In this document: positions 18,023-25,580 of the stretch, one piece after another
Numbering within the stretch: the stretch's first letter is position 1
Layout of the letters: each line of letters starts with the position of its first letter
DNA from: an uncultured Phocaeicola sp.
Lineage (GTDB): Bacteria > Bacteroidota > Bacteroidia > Bacteroidales > Bacteroidaceae
Assembly: GCA_948566455.1 (NCBI GenBank)
Contig: CAOYQO010000016.1
Location: forward strand, 13,722-77,721
DNA: 64,000 bases
Reading direction: 5' to 3'
The notes under the pieces: model-generated
The model's database searches: none
What the model was told of the DNA's origin: nothing
Seen by the model: the letters and a program-made list of their open reading frames with translations, nothing else
Position numbers and translations under genes: made by a program

Positions 18023-18081
18023 ATGAAGTAAATTCTTATCGGAATATGGCTTCATTTCAACCCGCTTTGTGAAAAGAGGGA

Positions 18082-18166
18082 GCCCACAGGGCGAGGCGGC
18101 GGAATTATACGAAATTGCTTCATGTATAATTCATTAATTACCTGACTGCCGCCTCCCCTGCGGGCA
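18082..18166 (+). terminator. Compound two-stage hairpin after the receptor gene
   Basis: The outer stem pairs 18082-18100 with 18148-18165 (GCCCACAGGG..GAGGCGGC with GCCGCCTC..CCCTGCGGGC, one bulge). An inner 9-bp stem pairs 18102-18110 with 18123-18131 (GAATTATAC/GTATAATTC). ATTTTTA follows. It is placed to terminate the receptor transcript, but its size and inner branch are more than a simple terminator needs. Confidence 0.6.
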
Positions 18167-18404
18167 TTTTTATGAACACCTTCTTGTGCTGTATAGTGGG
18201 GAAAGAAAACGGCAAGAGTGATTCGCTACATCAACGATGGGTAAACATACGAAGAAAAGTCTTTTCGTTATTGTTATGACTTTTCCTCATATTATCTTTT
18301 ATCCAGTACTTATTCGTCCATCGGCTCCCGATTTACCCTGCAGCTTCGCATGGCTTTCCGGCACTTTCCAAATGCTTTCATAATCAATTATTAAACAAGC
18401 AATT
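18167..18404. other. Intergenic stretch without a supported gene
   Basis: No coding sequence or recognisable site found between the compound hairpin and the GTTCCC array. Confidence 0.5.
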
Positions 18405-18546
18405 GGAGTTTCCCAACGGTAGGAAACGAGCGTTCCCATAAGGAGAAACTTCCGTTCCCACTAAAGGGAACTGGAGTTCCCATTAAGGGAAACCGGAGTT
18501 CCCACGAGCAGAAACGATCGTTCCCATCGGCAGAAACGGACATTGA
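18405..18546. repeat. Tandem 22-bp-phased GAAAC-N4-GTTCCC array
   Basis: GTTCCC occurs at 18432, 18454, 18476, 18498 and 18520, exactly 22 bp apart. A variant GTTTCCC lies at 18408 and a decayed unit near 18542. Each unit is preceded, four bases earlier, by GAAAC or GGAAC, so every unit is a short inverted repeat of about 16 bp. Bases between cores differ. Confidence 0.85.
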
Positions 18547-18570
18547 CAGGGGAGATAACGAGGTTGAAAA

Positions 18571-18646
18571 GGGCTACACCATTCAACAAAAAGGGTGTAG
18601 CCATATACCCCAAAGGGTGTAGCCATGTGCCTAAAAGGGTGTAGCC
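18571..18646. repeat. 22-bp-phased GGGTGTAGCC array
   Basis: GGGTGTAGCC starts at 18593, 18615 and 18637, again exactly 22 bp apart. An inverted version, GGGCTACACC, starts at 18571, also 22 bp before the first direct copy. AAA precedes each direct copy. This is a different word from the array just upstream but has the same period. Confidence 0.85.
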
Positions 18647-19012
18647 CTATCGGATACAAGGCTATTTTTACCTAAAACATGGGAAAATCTTCCTCTAAAA
18701 GAGGTTTTATCCGCTACATTTCGAAGCATCCCAATCACTCGCTTAAAGTCCATTTGATTGGAATTTCGCCATATACAGACGTATGGAAACATTTACAAGA
18801 ATATCACTATACAATATTCCTTTCATTCCCCCCATCTGCTATCTTTTTGCATTTTCATCATACGGATTCCCTGCATTCTTTTCCATCAAGCTCCGCAAGA
18901 TGGCAAAACATTCAATCCGGCCATCTTTATCCCATACCTCTATGCAGGACAACAGATGACAAATATATTCAGCAGACGAAAGTAAATATAGAGAACAAGG
19001 GGACGCTCTGTA
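18647..19012. other. Intergenic stretch without a supported gene
   Basis: A 113-codon frame runs through 18679-19020, but its translation has no domain, has low-complexity Ser/His/Phe runs and would overlap the end of the nitroreductase gene. I see nothing else here. Confidence 0.5.
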
Positions 19013-19579
19013 TCACTTAATAACCGTCACAGTGCCTTCCGCCAACTTCTTTTCCTTCATCGGAGCGGCAGCGGCATAGCCTAAAGCGGCACAACCATAT
19101 ACGCGGTGGTTTTCGGGGATGCCCAGTTTCGTAAGGAAAGCACGCACATCAGGATCATCACAAGTTTGCCCCAACTGGTTTATCCAGCAAGAGCCTATAC
19201 CAAGAGACTTGGCAGACAGGAAGATATTCTGCATGGCGCAGGCACAATCCATGCTTGCCCACCACTGTGTCGGTTCGTTGGAAACAATGACAAGTGTAGG
19301 CGCATGATAATAACAACAATACGTCCGGCTATGTCCGCGTTCCTGCAAACGGGGTTCATCGCTCTTGGCAAAAGCACCTTTAATCTTTTCGTTCAGTTCT
19401 TCCAGTATAGCGGCATCTTGAATGGCTGTGAAATGCCACGTCTGGTAATTCATACCGCTGGGAGCATAGGTTGCCGCTTCCAGAATAGTGCTTAAATCTT
19501 CCTGCGAAATCTGTTGCTCCGTATAAGCGCGCACACTGCGGCGCGACTTGATGGTCTTTAAAATCTCATTCATACTCAT
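19013..19579 (-). CDS. Nitroreductase family protein
   Basis: A 188-residue FMN-dependent oxidoreductase. The FMN phosphate-binding start is visible as KSRRSVRAYTEQQIS (residues about 11-25), then EAATYAPSGMNYQTWHF, and in the second half DCACAMQNIFLSAKSLGIGSCW, with the C-terminal GYAAAAP. It reduces nitro or quinone compounds with NAD(P)H; the true substrate is unknown. Its ATG overlaps the stop of the upstream HpaII-like gene as TAATG, so the two are translationally coupled. The pairing of a nitroreductase with an endonuclease-like protein is not expected from function. Confidence 0.92.
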   Translation of the reverse strand: MSMNEILKTIKSRRSVRAYTEQQISQEDLSTILEAATYAPSGMNYQTWHFTAIQDAAILEELNEKIKGAFAKSDEPRLQERGHSRTYCCYYHAPTLVIVSNEPTQWWASMDCACAMQNIFLSAKSLGIGSCWINQLGQTCDDPDVRAFLTKLGIPENHRVYGCAALGYAAAAPMKEKKLAEGTVTVIK

Positions 19580-20706
19580 TATTTTTTTGTCAATCCAATC
19601 TTTACATTCAGTCTGAAATAATACACACCGTTCTCTTTTTCAAGGAAACCATACTTATCCTTATCTACCGAGCCTTTCTCGAAACGGGTGTTCAGGTAAA
19701 GAAAATCGGCAAACGTACGGCGCTCCGACTGATGATAGCAAAGCACCTCCCCTACCGCATTTACCAGCAGAATGCCTTCTACGGCAGAGTCCGTACCGTT
19801 ATAAATTTTTGCCGGACGCATGCCCAAGGCAAGTGCCAACAAGAACTGTTTCATCTTAAACTCATAGAAACCATGTTTGTTTATCAGTTCATCTTTTATC
19901 TTTAGGGGATTTATCTCTTTAATGCGCTCCGTCAGTTCGCTAACACGGGAAATGCCGTCGAGGTGCATCATGCGCACCATCTCCGCCAACATACGGGGGA
20001 AGTGCAAATCAATCATCAGCAGGTTGCAACGGAACACACGGTCCGCCACATCCGAATATTTCAGCACTCCACCCAGACGCTCAATCATCAGCATACGCTC
20101 AGTCACTTCCGTCGGAGACTCCGGCAAGGCATTTATCTTGTTCACCGTAGGCGTAGCAAACTTGATGCCCGACTGTTCCAATTTCAGGTTTGCCGTACGT
20201 CCGCCATCCAGCAACGGGTTCATTGCACTGAGGCGGCAACGCACATTAAATCCAGTCAACGGTGCCTCAGCATGCCAGAAGGCAACAGAGAAATCCGTGC
20301 GGTCTTCCGTCTTCGCCTCCAAATCGTAGATATTGATGGCATCCAGAAAACCTTCCAAACTTTCAGGAACTTCAATAGTATCGGAACTGGCAGTCGTTTT
20401 CAGCAATTCAAGTATCAGCTCTGCCGCCCCGCCAAAGTCTTCGCGGGGAATGTTCTGTCCTTCTTTATCAGCCACAGTAAAAGTACTATCATTCTCCACC
20501 GTACCACTGACAATGCGAACATTTTCCTGTTCTATATAGTAACGACGCGTACCGTCATGTTCTTCTCTTTGTATCAGTGCCACGGGCCAACTTTCCGTTT
20601 CAACCTTCCGGGCTTGCGGTGTACCCAATGAAACTTTTCCGTCTGCCAACAGGCGAAAGAATGTGTAGAGTTCGCCCAACTCACGCTTTGTTGCTTCAAA
20701 TGCCAT
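19579..20706 (-). CDS. Solitary HpaII-family restriction endonuclease homologue
   Basis: A 375-residue protein that I match by memory to the HpaII-type restriction endonuclease family (PF09561): the opening ELGELYTFFRLLADGKV, the central pair TDFSVAFWH (Asp138) and GFNVRCRL (152-159), and NPLLDGGRTANLKL. In family members I recall the second motif as GFSIKSxLG, giving the PD-(D/E/S)xK active site; here it is Asn154-Val155-Arg156, so the catalytic lysine is an arginine. No DNA methyltransferase lies within the window. It may be a domesticated or non-cleaving homologue. It is coupled to the nitroreductase by TAATG. Confidence 0.65.
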   Translation of the reverse strand: MAFEATKRELGELYTFFRLLADGKVSLGTPQARKVETESWPVALIQREEHDGTRRYYIEQENVRIVSGTVENDSTFTVADKEGQNIPREDFGGAAELILELLKTTASSDTIEVPESLEGFLDAINIYDLEAKTEDRTDFSVAFWHAEAPLTGFNVRCRLSAMNPLLDGGRTANLKLEQSGIKFATPTVNKINALPESPTEVTERMLMIERLGGVLKYSDVADRVFRCNLLMIDLHFPRMLAEMVRMMHLDGISRVSELTERIKEINPLKIKDELINKHGFYEFKMKQFLLALALGMRPAKIYNGTDSAVEGILLVNAVGEVLCYHQSERRTFADFLYLNTRFEKGSVDKDKYGFLEKENGVYYFRLNVKIGLTKK

Positions 20707-20734
20707 ATATCTATATTTTTTTTATAAATGTGCA

Positions 20735-20742
20735 CAAAGATA
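20735..20742 (-). promoter_or_regulatory. -7 element for the HpaII-like/nitroreductase operon
   Basis: TATCTTTG on the minus strand, 28 bp before the start at 20706. No TTTG at the expected -33 position, so half a promoter. Confidence 0.45.
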
Positions 20743-20832
20743 AGGAAATCCATACAAAAAAAGTGAATGGACAAACTATATTCCATACGCAAACGTTCTA
20801 TTTGAAATGTCGAACAGTTAAAATCCGATGAT

Positions 20833-21042
20833 ATGGAAAAAGAAGAAAAAACAGTAGCCATTACGGCTACCCCCAATGGACCTTTCATTGTAGAAGGCAA
20901 TTTTAAGCTGATAAACCGAGAAGGGAAAGCAGAAATACGAACAGGCAGGATTGCCTTATGCCGATGCGGCAAGTCCTATAAACAACCCTTCTGCGACGGT
21001 ACACACAGGAAAATCCACTATAACGATTTATCTCTGAAATAG
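20833..21042 (+). CDS. CDGSH iron-sulfur domain protein
   Basis: A 69-residue protein consisting of one CDGSH-type zinc-finger/2Fe-2S domain. The signature is CRCGKSYKQPFCDGTH (residues about 45-60), giving three cysteines and one histidine as cluster ligands; GTH replaces the GSH of the name. There is no signal peptide, so it is cytoplasmic. Proteins of this size bind a redox-active, labile 2Fe-2S cluster; the partner is unknown. It stands alone, divergent from the HpaII-like operon and convergent with yigZ across a short GC-rich hairpin. Confidence 0.92.
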   Translation: MEKEEKTVAITATPNGPFIVEGNFKLINREGKAEIRTGRIALCRCGKSYKQPFCDGTHRKIHYNDLSLK

Positions 21043-21047
21043 ACGTA

Positions 21048-21066
21048 CCGGAGGAATTTTCTCCGG
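21048..21066. terminator. Hairpin between convergent genes
   Basis: CCGGAG (21048-21053) pairs with CTCCGG (21061-21066) across a GAATTTT loop, between the convergent CDGSH and YigZ genes. The T run is short, so bidirectional termination is only probable. Confidence 0.5.
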
Positions 21067-21078
21067 GGAGCTGAGACA

Positions 21079-21684
21079 TTACGCATCCTCTTCAAAGCGC
21101 AATGTCTCGACTTTTTCCAGGCGTGCCTTCAGCTTCGGCATCATCGACTTACGGATGCGAAGCGCCATGCGGCAATCCATATCGTACGACTGTTCCAGTA
21201 TTTCCGGCTCCTCCTCCTTGACAATGCGCATCACGTCATTCATAAAAGGGTATTCAAACAGGAAAGCCACCGTCTCATCCACCGTCTTTTCTATAATCTC
21301 AGCAGCAGCTATCGCTTCGGCGGCAGCAGCTTTATAAGCAACAATCAGTCCGCTCGTCCCCAACTTGATGCCACCGAAGTAGCGGACCACGATAATCAGT
21401 ATATCGGTCAGTTCATTGGAGTTAATCTGTCCCAGGATAGGTTTTCCTGCCGTACCGGAAGGTTCTCCGTTATCATTGGCACGGAAATCCTTGCGCTCGG
21501 CTCCCAACATATAGGCGTAGCAGACGTGACGGGCATCGTAATATTTCTTCTGATAAGTTTCCAGATGCGATTTTACCTCATCGACAGTACGCACAGGCAA
21601 AGCGATAGCAATGAATTTGCTACGCTTCTCGGTATAAATCCCTTCGGCAGGGGCGTTTATGGTTTTGTAGGTATCTTCACTCAT
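21079..21684 (-). CDS. YigZ/IMPACT family protein
   Basis: A 201-residue UPF0029/IMPACT-family protein. Conserved motifs: EKRSKFIAIALPV near residue 20, CYAYMLG, DNGEPSGTAGKPIL (about 73-86), and VRYFGGIKLGTSGLIVAYK (about 103-121), which is the family signature. The C-terminal third is the ferredoxin-like DUF1949 domain. Bacterial YigZ proteins have uncertain function, with nucleotide or RNA binding and peptidase-like roles proposed. A TATCTTTG element ends 5 bp before the start codon, implying a leaderless or nearly leaderless mRNA. Confidence 0.92.
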   Translation of the reverse strand: MSEDTYKTINAPAEGIYTEKRSKFIAIALPVRTVDEVKSHLETYQKKYYDARHVCYAYMLGAERKDFRANDNGEPSGTAGKPILGQINSNELTDILIIVVRYFGGIKLGTSGLIVAYKAAAAEAIAAAEIIEKTVDETVAFLFEYPFMNDVMRIVKEEEPEILEQSYDMDCRMALRIRKSMMPKLKARLEKVETLRFEEDA

Positions 21685-21688
21685 GCTG

Positions 21689-21696
21689 CAAAGATA
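21689..21696 (-). promoter_or_regulatory. -7 element of the yigZ-like gene
   Basis: TATCTTTG on the minus strand, 4 bp from the ATG at 21684. Transcription should start at about the ATG itself. Confidence 0.5.
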
Positions 21697-21897
21697 CGTA
21701 TTCTTATCGTTATGAGAAAATAGTTTCTAATCCTCTCTCTTTTTCAGACGAAACGGACAGAGTTTAAGAGTTTTTTTTGTAAATTTGTCAAAACAGAACC
21801 GCATTCAATAGAAAAACTTCTGATTATAAGTATGTATCAGGGCCTCATACTTACAATCTTAGAATGCAAGGTCCTCCCATAAGTAACATTTATCACT

Positions 21898-22515
21898 ATG
21901 AACAACAAGCTGTTTACCTTTCTCGACCCTCTGCTGGGTTACATCGACAACGGACGTTTCTTCCGTGAACCTTTCCGTTGGCTTTATGTCATCTTTGCTG
22001 TACTAAATCTGCTATTTCCTATTGCAATCCTGGTGAAAGTCATCGACACGGGGTTCTTCAAGTTCGCCGAGGGGAAAGCAATCTTTGCTTTTATTCTGAT
22101 ATTTATTATCCTTTGCGGTGGTGCATGGGGCAGCTATCTGCTCTGGATGAACCGGAAAAATAAACTGAAAGAAGTTATCCAGGAAGACAACGAATTCATT
22201 GCTATCCCTGTAGTATCCCATCTGACACAGACAGTGGGTGAATGGCTCGGACTTTATATCGGTGTTGTTGGCACACTTTGCTCACTGATTATCGCACTCT
22301 TGGCAGCAAACGAATTACAATACGTCATGCCGGTATCTACAGGCATTTTCTTCCTCATGCCGATATACGGTTTCCTGATTGTTGTATTTGCACGCCTGCT
22401 TGCCGAACTGTATCGCGCTTTGGCCGTCATTGCCAACAATACCAAGAAATTGACAAAGACGGAAGCTAAGACCGAAGCCAAACTGGAAGATATAGAAGAT
22501 ATAGAGGAAATCTAA
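21898..22515 (+). CDS. Hypothetical four-helix membrane protein
   Basis: A 205-residue protein with four predicted membrane segments (about residues 28-47, 61-80, 113-133 and 143-165) and a charged, acidic C-terminal tail (TKTEAKTEAKLEDIEDIEEI). I recognise no family. It is 4 bp upstream of the glycerate kinase gene, so they share a transcript, but a functional link is not evident from the sequence. The leader contains a 7-bp hairpin AAGTATG/CATACTT at about 21826-21853 and a TAAATTTG element near 21780. Confidence 0.7.
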   Translation: MNNKLFTFLDPLLGYIDNGRFFREPFRWLYVIFAVLNLLFPIAILVKVIDTGFFKFAEGKAIFAFILIFIILCGGAWGSYLLWMNRKNKLKEVIQEDNEFIAIPVVSHLTQTVGEWLGLYIGVVGTLCSLIIALLAANELQYVMPVSTGIFFLMPIYGFLIVVFARLLAELYRALAVIANNTKKLTKTEAKTEAKLEDIEDIEEI

Positions 22516-22519
22516 ATAC

Positions 22520-23650
22520 ATGAAGAAAGTAGTCATCGCCATCGACTCCTTCAAAGGATGTTTATCCTCGGCAGAAGCAGGAAAAGCTGCTGCTGAGGGT
22601 ATTCGTTCTGTATTCCCGGAGTGTGAAATTCTGTCTCTACCTATAGCCGATGGCGGCGAAGGAATGCTGGATGTGCTGATTGCAGCAACCAACGGACGTG
22701 AAGTGCAGATTTCTGCCCACAACCCTCTCATGGAATGGCACGATACTTACTACGGCATTTCGGAAGACGGGAAAACGGCCTTTATAGAAATGGCAAGCAT
22801 CAGCGGGTTGCCTCTGGTTCCGCCGGAGAAAAGGAATCCGATGCTGACCACCTCCTACGGAACGGGAGAACTGATTCGTGATGCGTTGGAACGTGGTTGC
22901 CGCAACTTCATCATCGGCATTGGCGGCAGTGCGACGAATGATGCCGGGCTGGGAATGTTACAGGCCTTAGGTTTCCGGTTTCTGGATAAAGAAGGGAAGA
23001 TATTGGAAACTGGTAACGGAAAAATTTTAATGGAAGTTGTTTCCATAGATACAAGTTTCGTCCACCCTGATTTAAGAACTTCCCATTTTACCGTTGCCTG
23101 CGACGTACAAAATCCATTTTATGGTCTGGAAGGCGCCGCATATATCTTTGCTCCTCAGAAGGGAGCGGACCAGAAAATGGTAGAGGCGCTGGATGCAGGC
23201 ATGAAAAACTTTGCAGAAGTCATTTTCCACACAACGGGGAAAGACATTTCCAATCACTCCGGAACAGGTGCGGCAGGTGGTATGGGTGGCAGTTTACTGG
23301 CTTTTCTGAATGCAAAATTGAAACCGGGTATACAGTTGATGCTGGAGACTCTTGATTTCAGCAATAAAATAAAAGGTGCTGATTTGATTATCACCGGCGA
23401 AGGAAAGGCCGACAAACAAACATTAATGGGGAAAGTTCCTTCCGGCATACTTGACAAAGCTCGCAAACAGAAAATTCCGGTTATACTGATAGCCGGTAGC
23501 GTAGAAAATGCAGACGACCTGTATCGGGCGGGATTTCGGGAAGTATATTCTATCAATCCACCATCTATAACGTTGGAGCAGGCCATGCAACCGGAAGTTG
23601 CACGCGCAAATATTTCAGAAACGGTGGTAGAGATTTGTCGTTCCTTCTAA
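22520..23650 (+). CDS. Glycerate kinase
   Basis: A 376-residue kinase of the GK family (PF02595), which phosphorylates D-glycerate to 2- or 3-phosphoglycerate with ATP. Motifs: the start AIDSFKGCLSSAEA, PIADGGEGMLDVL (about 42-54), GIGGSATNDAGLGM (about 132-145), GTGAAGGMGG (about 251-260) and DLIITGEGKADKQT (about 291-304). Length is standard. It directly follows the membrane protein gene. In the same genome segment a hydroxypyruvate/glycerate dehydrogenase-like gene (59922) could supply glycerate, but they are 37 kb apart. Confidence 0.94.
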   Translation: MKKVVIAIDSFKGCLSSAEAGKAAAEGIRSVFPECEILSLPIADGGEGMLDVLIAATNGREVQISAHNPLMEWHDTYYGISEDGKTAFIEMASISGLPLVPPEKRNPMLTTSYGTGELIRDALERGCRNFIIGIGGSATNDAGLGMLQALGFRFLDKEGKILETGNGKILMEVVSIDTSFVHPDLRTSHFTVACDVQNPFYGLEGAAYIFAPQKGADQKMVEALDAGMKNFAEVIFHTTGKDISNHSGTGAAGGMGGSLLAFLNAKLKPGIQLMLETLDFSNKIKGADLIITGEGKADKQTLMGKVPSGILDKARKQKIPVILIAGSVENADDLYRAGFREVYSINPPSITLEQAMQPEVARANISETVVEICRSF

Positions 23651-23675
23651 AATTTATCTTTCAATGATTTCCTGA

Positions 23676-24248
23676 TTACAGCTTACGTATCACTTTGCGG
23701 CAGCGTTTCATCTCTCGCTCCGTCAGTCCGGGATGTTGCTTCGTTCCGCCTTTCTCAATGGCAGAGATGACTTTGAATCCACTCCATTTCAGGATTTCCT
23801 TTAGTGCTTTCACCACTCCCCTTGACTGATTAAAAAGGATATTGAAAGGATACGGGGTGGTGCAAGTACTGACGATAACGGCCTTTTTTCCTTTATGCAG
23901 CCCTATAGGAATGCCTCGCGATGTCTCTCCCATCATTCCGTAAACGATGCGGTCGCACATTACTTTCAGTTGTCCGGGCAAATTCCCCCAATAGCAGGGA
24001 GCACCGATAATCAAGGCATGAGCTTCTTCTATCTGTTTCAGTACGCGCTGTGCATCATCTTCCGGCAGGCAACATTTCAGTTTCTCACGGCAACTCATGC
24101 AGCCGATGCAAGGACGGATTGCCAGGTCGGCAACTCTCACGACGGTTACTTCGTCGCCATTGTCTTTTGCTTCTGTTTCCATAAGTTGAAGCATCTTCGA
24201 GATATGGCCTTGCTTGCGGGGACTTCCGTTAATAATCAGAATTTTCAT
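23676..24248 (-). CDS. NADPH-dependent FMN reductase / iron-sulfur flavoprotein-like
   Basis: A 190-residue flavodoxin-fold protein. The FMN phosphate loop is INGSPRKQGHISKM (about residues 6-19), and the second loop is GAPCYWGNLPGQLK (about 81-94). Residues about 47-61 hold a cysteine motif, CIGCMSCREKLKCC, like that of iron-sulfur flavoproteins, so an extra cluster is possible. It reduces an unknown acceptor. The gene follows the FKBP gene by 10 bp on the minus strand, forming a two-gene operon. Confidence 0.86.
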   Translation of the reverse strand: MKILIINGSPRKQGHISKMLQLMETEAKDNGDEVTVVRVADLAIRPCIGCMSCREKLKCCLPEDDAQRVLKQIEEAHALIIGAPCYWGNLPGQLKVMCDRIVYGMMGETSRGIPIGLHKGKKAVIVSTCTTPYPFNILFNQSRGVVKALKEILKWSGFKVISAIEKGGTKQHPGLTEREMKRCRKVIRKL

Positions 24249-24258
24249 GATGACATGA

Positions 24259-24660
24259 TTATGCGATTCCTAATAGCTGAACTTCAAACACCAAAGTGGA
24301 GAAAGCGGGAATAGGACCGCTGCTACGTGTTCCATATCCCATTGTGTAAGGGATATAGACTATCCAATGGTCACCTACATGCATTCGTTGCAGGGCTATC
24401 TGCCAACCTTCGATAACTTGGTTCAGACGAAATGCTTCAGGACAATTGCGCTTCCAGGAGTTGTCAAATTCACGACCGTTTATCAAGGTACCTTTATAGT
24501 GCACAGTCACAATGCTGTTTAAACGGGGAGTATTATCACCGTTGCCGCTTTCCAATACACGGTAGAAGATTCCGCAAGGTAGTTCTTTGATATCTTCTTC
24601 TGCACGCAACGCTTCCAAGTATTGCTCATTTTGCAGTTTGTATTCTTCTTTTCGTCCCAT
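24259..24660 (-). CDS. FKBP-type peptidyl-prolyl cis-trans isomerase
   Basis: A 133-residue cytoplasmic prolyl isomerase. The FKBP core occupies about residues 30-132: VTVHYKGTLINGREFDNSW, then FRLNQVIEGWQIALQRM and PYTMGYG, with the final strand VFEVQLLGI. There is no signal peptide and no IF-domain of the SlyD type. The active-site Tyr, Asp, Val-Ile and Trp positions are all present. It is the first gene of an operon with a flavoprotein. Confidence 0.93.
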   Translation of the reverse strand: MGRKEEYKLQNEQYLEALRAEEDIKELPCGIFYRVLESGNGDNTPRLNSIVTVHYKGTLINGREFDNSWKRNCPEAFRLNQVIEGWQIALQRMHVGDHWIVYIPYTMGYGTRSSGPIPAFSTLVFEVQLLGIA

Positions 24661-24747
24661 ATACTCAAACTTCTTATTGCTTTTTCAATCACAAAAGTAC
24701 AACATTTATATCGTCCCGCAAAAAATAGACGAAGCTCATAGCTGCAT

Positions 24748-24779
24748 TTTGGAGTTTATACGAATAAGGAGTATCTTTG
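24748..24779 (+). promoter_or_regulatory. Promoter of the aspartate dehydrogenase-like gene
   Basis: TTTG (24748-24751), 20 bp, TATCTTTG (24772-24779): a full consensus match. The start codon at 24784 is only 5 bp downstream, so the mRNA should be leaderless or nearly so. Confidence 0.7.
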
Positions 24780-24783
24780 CCCC

Positions 24784-25575
24784 ATGAAAAAATTAGTTAT
24801 CGTCGGATGTGGACGACTCGCCGGAATAGTTTCGGATGCAGTTGTCAATGGCTTGTTGCCTGAATATGATTTAGTGGGTGTATACTCTCGTACAGCAGAA
24901 AAAGCTGAACGTATCGTTGCCAAAATGCAGCAACATGGAAAAACATGTATGGCTTGCACAACCATAGAAGATTTACTGGCATTGAAGCCCGATTACTTAG
25001 TGGAAGCAGCCTCTCCTGCCGCCATGAAAGAATTTGCCCTGCCTGCATTGAAGAACGGGACTTCTATCGTCACCCTTTCTATCGGCGCACTGGCAGACAC
25101 AGCTTTTTATCAGGAAGTGATGAAGACAGCCCAAGCAAATGGCACACGTGTTTATATCGTCTCCGGGGCTACCGGCGGATTTGATGTGCTGCGCACAGCC
25201 TCTCTGATGGGAAATGCAACCGCCAAGTTTTTTAATGAAAAGGGTCCTAATGCCTTGAAAGGAACTGCCGTATATGATGAGGCTCTGCAAACCGAGCAAC
25301 GGGTTGTCTTCTCAGGCAATGCAACCGAAGCCATCGCCATGTTCCCTACCAAAGTCAATGTAGCCGTTGCCGCCTCACTGGCTTCTGTCGGTCCCGAAAA
25401 CATGCAAATGTCCATGCAGTCCACCCCCGGATTTGTGGGAGATACGCAAAGAGTAGAAATAAAGAATGAGCAGGTGCATGCCGTAATCGATGTGTACAGC
25501 GCCACGGCTGAAATAGCAGGGTGGTCTGTGGTGAACACCCTGCTCAATATCACATCACCGATTGTATTCTTTTGA
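24784..25575 (+). CDS. L-aspartate dehydrogenase-like protein (DUF108)
   Basis: A 263-residue NAD(P)-binding oxidoreductase of the NadX/DUF108 type. The Rossmann loop is VGCGRLAG (about residues 6-13), followed by VYSRTAEKA; the central part has EAASPAAMKEFALPAL and SGATGGFDVLRTASL, and the second domain includes VFSGNATEAIAMFPTKVNVAVAAS, which I split here as SGNATEAIAMFPTKVN. The family oxidises L-aspartate to iminoaspartate for NAD synthesis or nitrogen metabolism. No nadA or nadC lies nearby. It is convergent with a 2-hydroxyacid dehydrogenase-like gene, 5 bp apart. Confidence 0.8.
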   Translation: MKKLVIVGCGRLAGIVSDAVVNGLLPEYDLVGVYSRTAEKAERIVAKMQQHGKTCMACTTIEDLLALKPDYLVEAASPAAMKEFALPALKNGTSIVTLSIGALADTAFYQEVMKTAQANGTRVYIVSGATGGFDVLRTASLMGNATAKFFNEKGPNALKGTAVYDEALQTEQRVVFSGNATEAIAMFPTKVNVAVAASLASVGPENMQMSMQSTPGFVGDTQRVEIKNEQVHAVIDVYSATAEIAGWSVVNTLLNITSPIVFF

Positions 25576-25580
25576 TTCGA

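Noticed and set aside
18405..18646. Possible CRISPR array
   Set aside because: The repeated cores are only 6-10 bp with a 22-bp period, far shorter than CRISPR repeats and spacers, and no cas gene is nearby.
18679..19020. 113-codon frame as a gene
   Set aside because: No family motif, unnatural composition, and it overlaps the nitroreductase end.
19013..20706. A restriction-modification system
   Set aside because: No methyltransferase gene is present and the active-site lysine seems changed, so only a lone homologue is supported.
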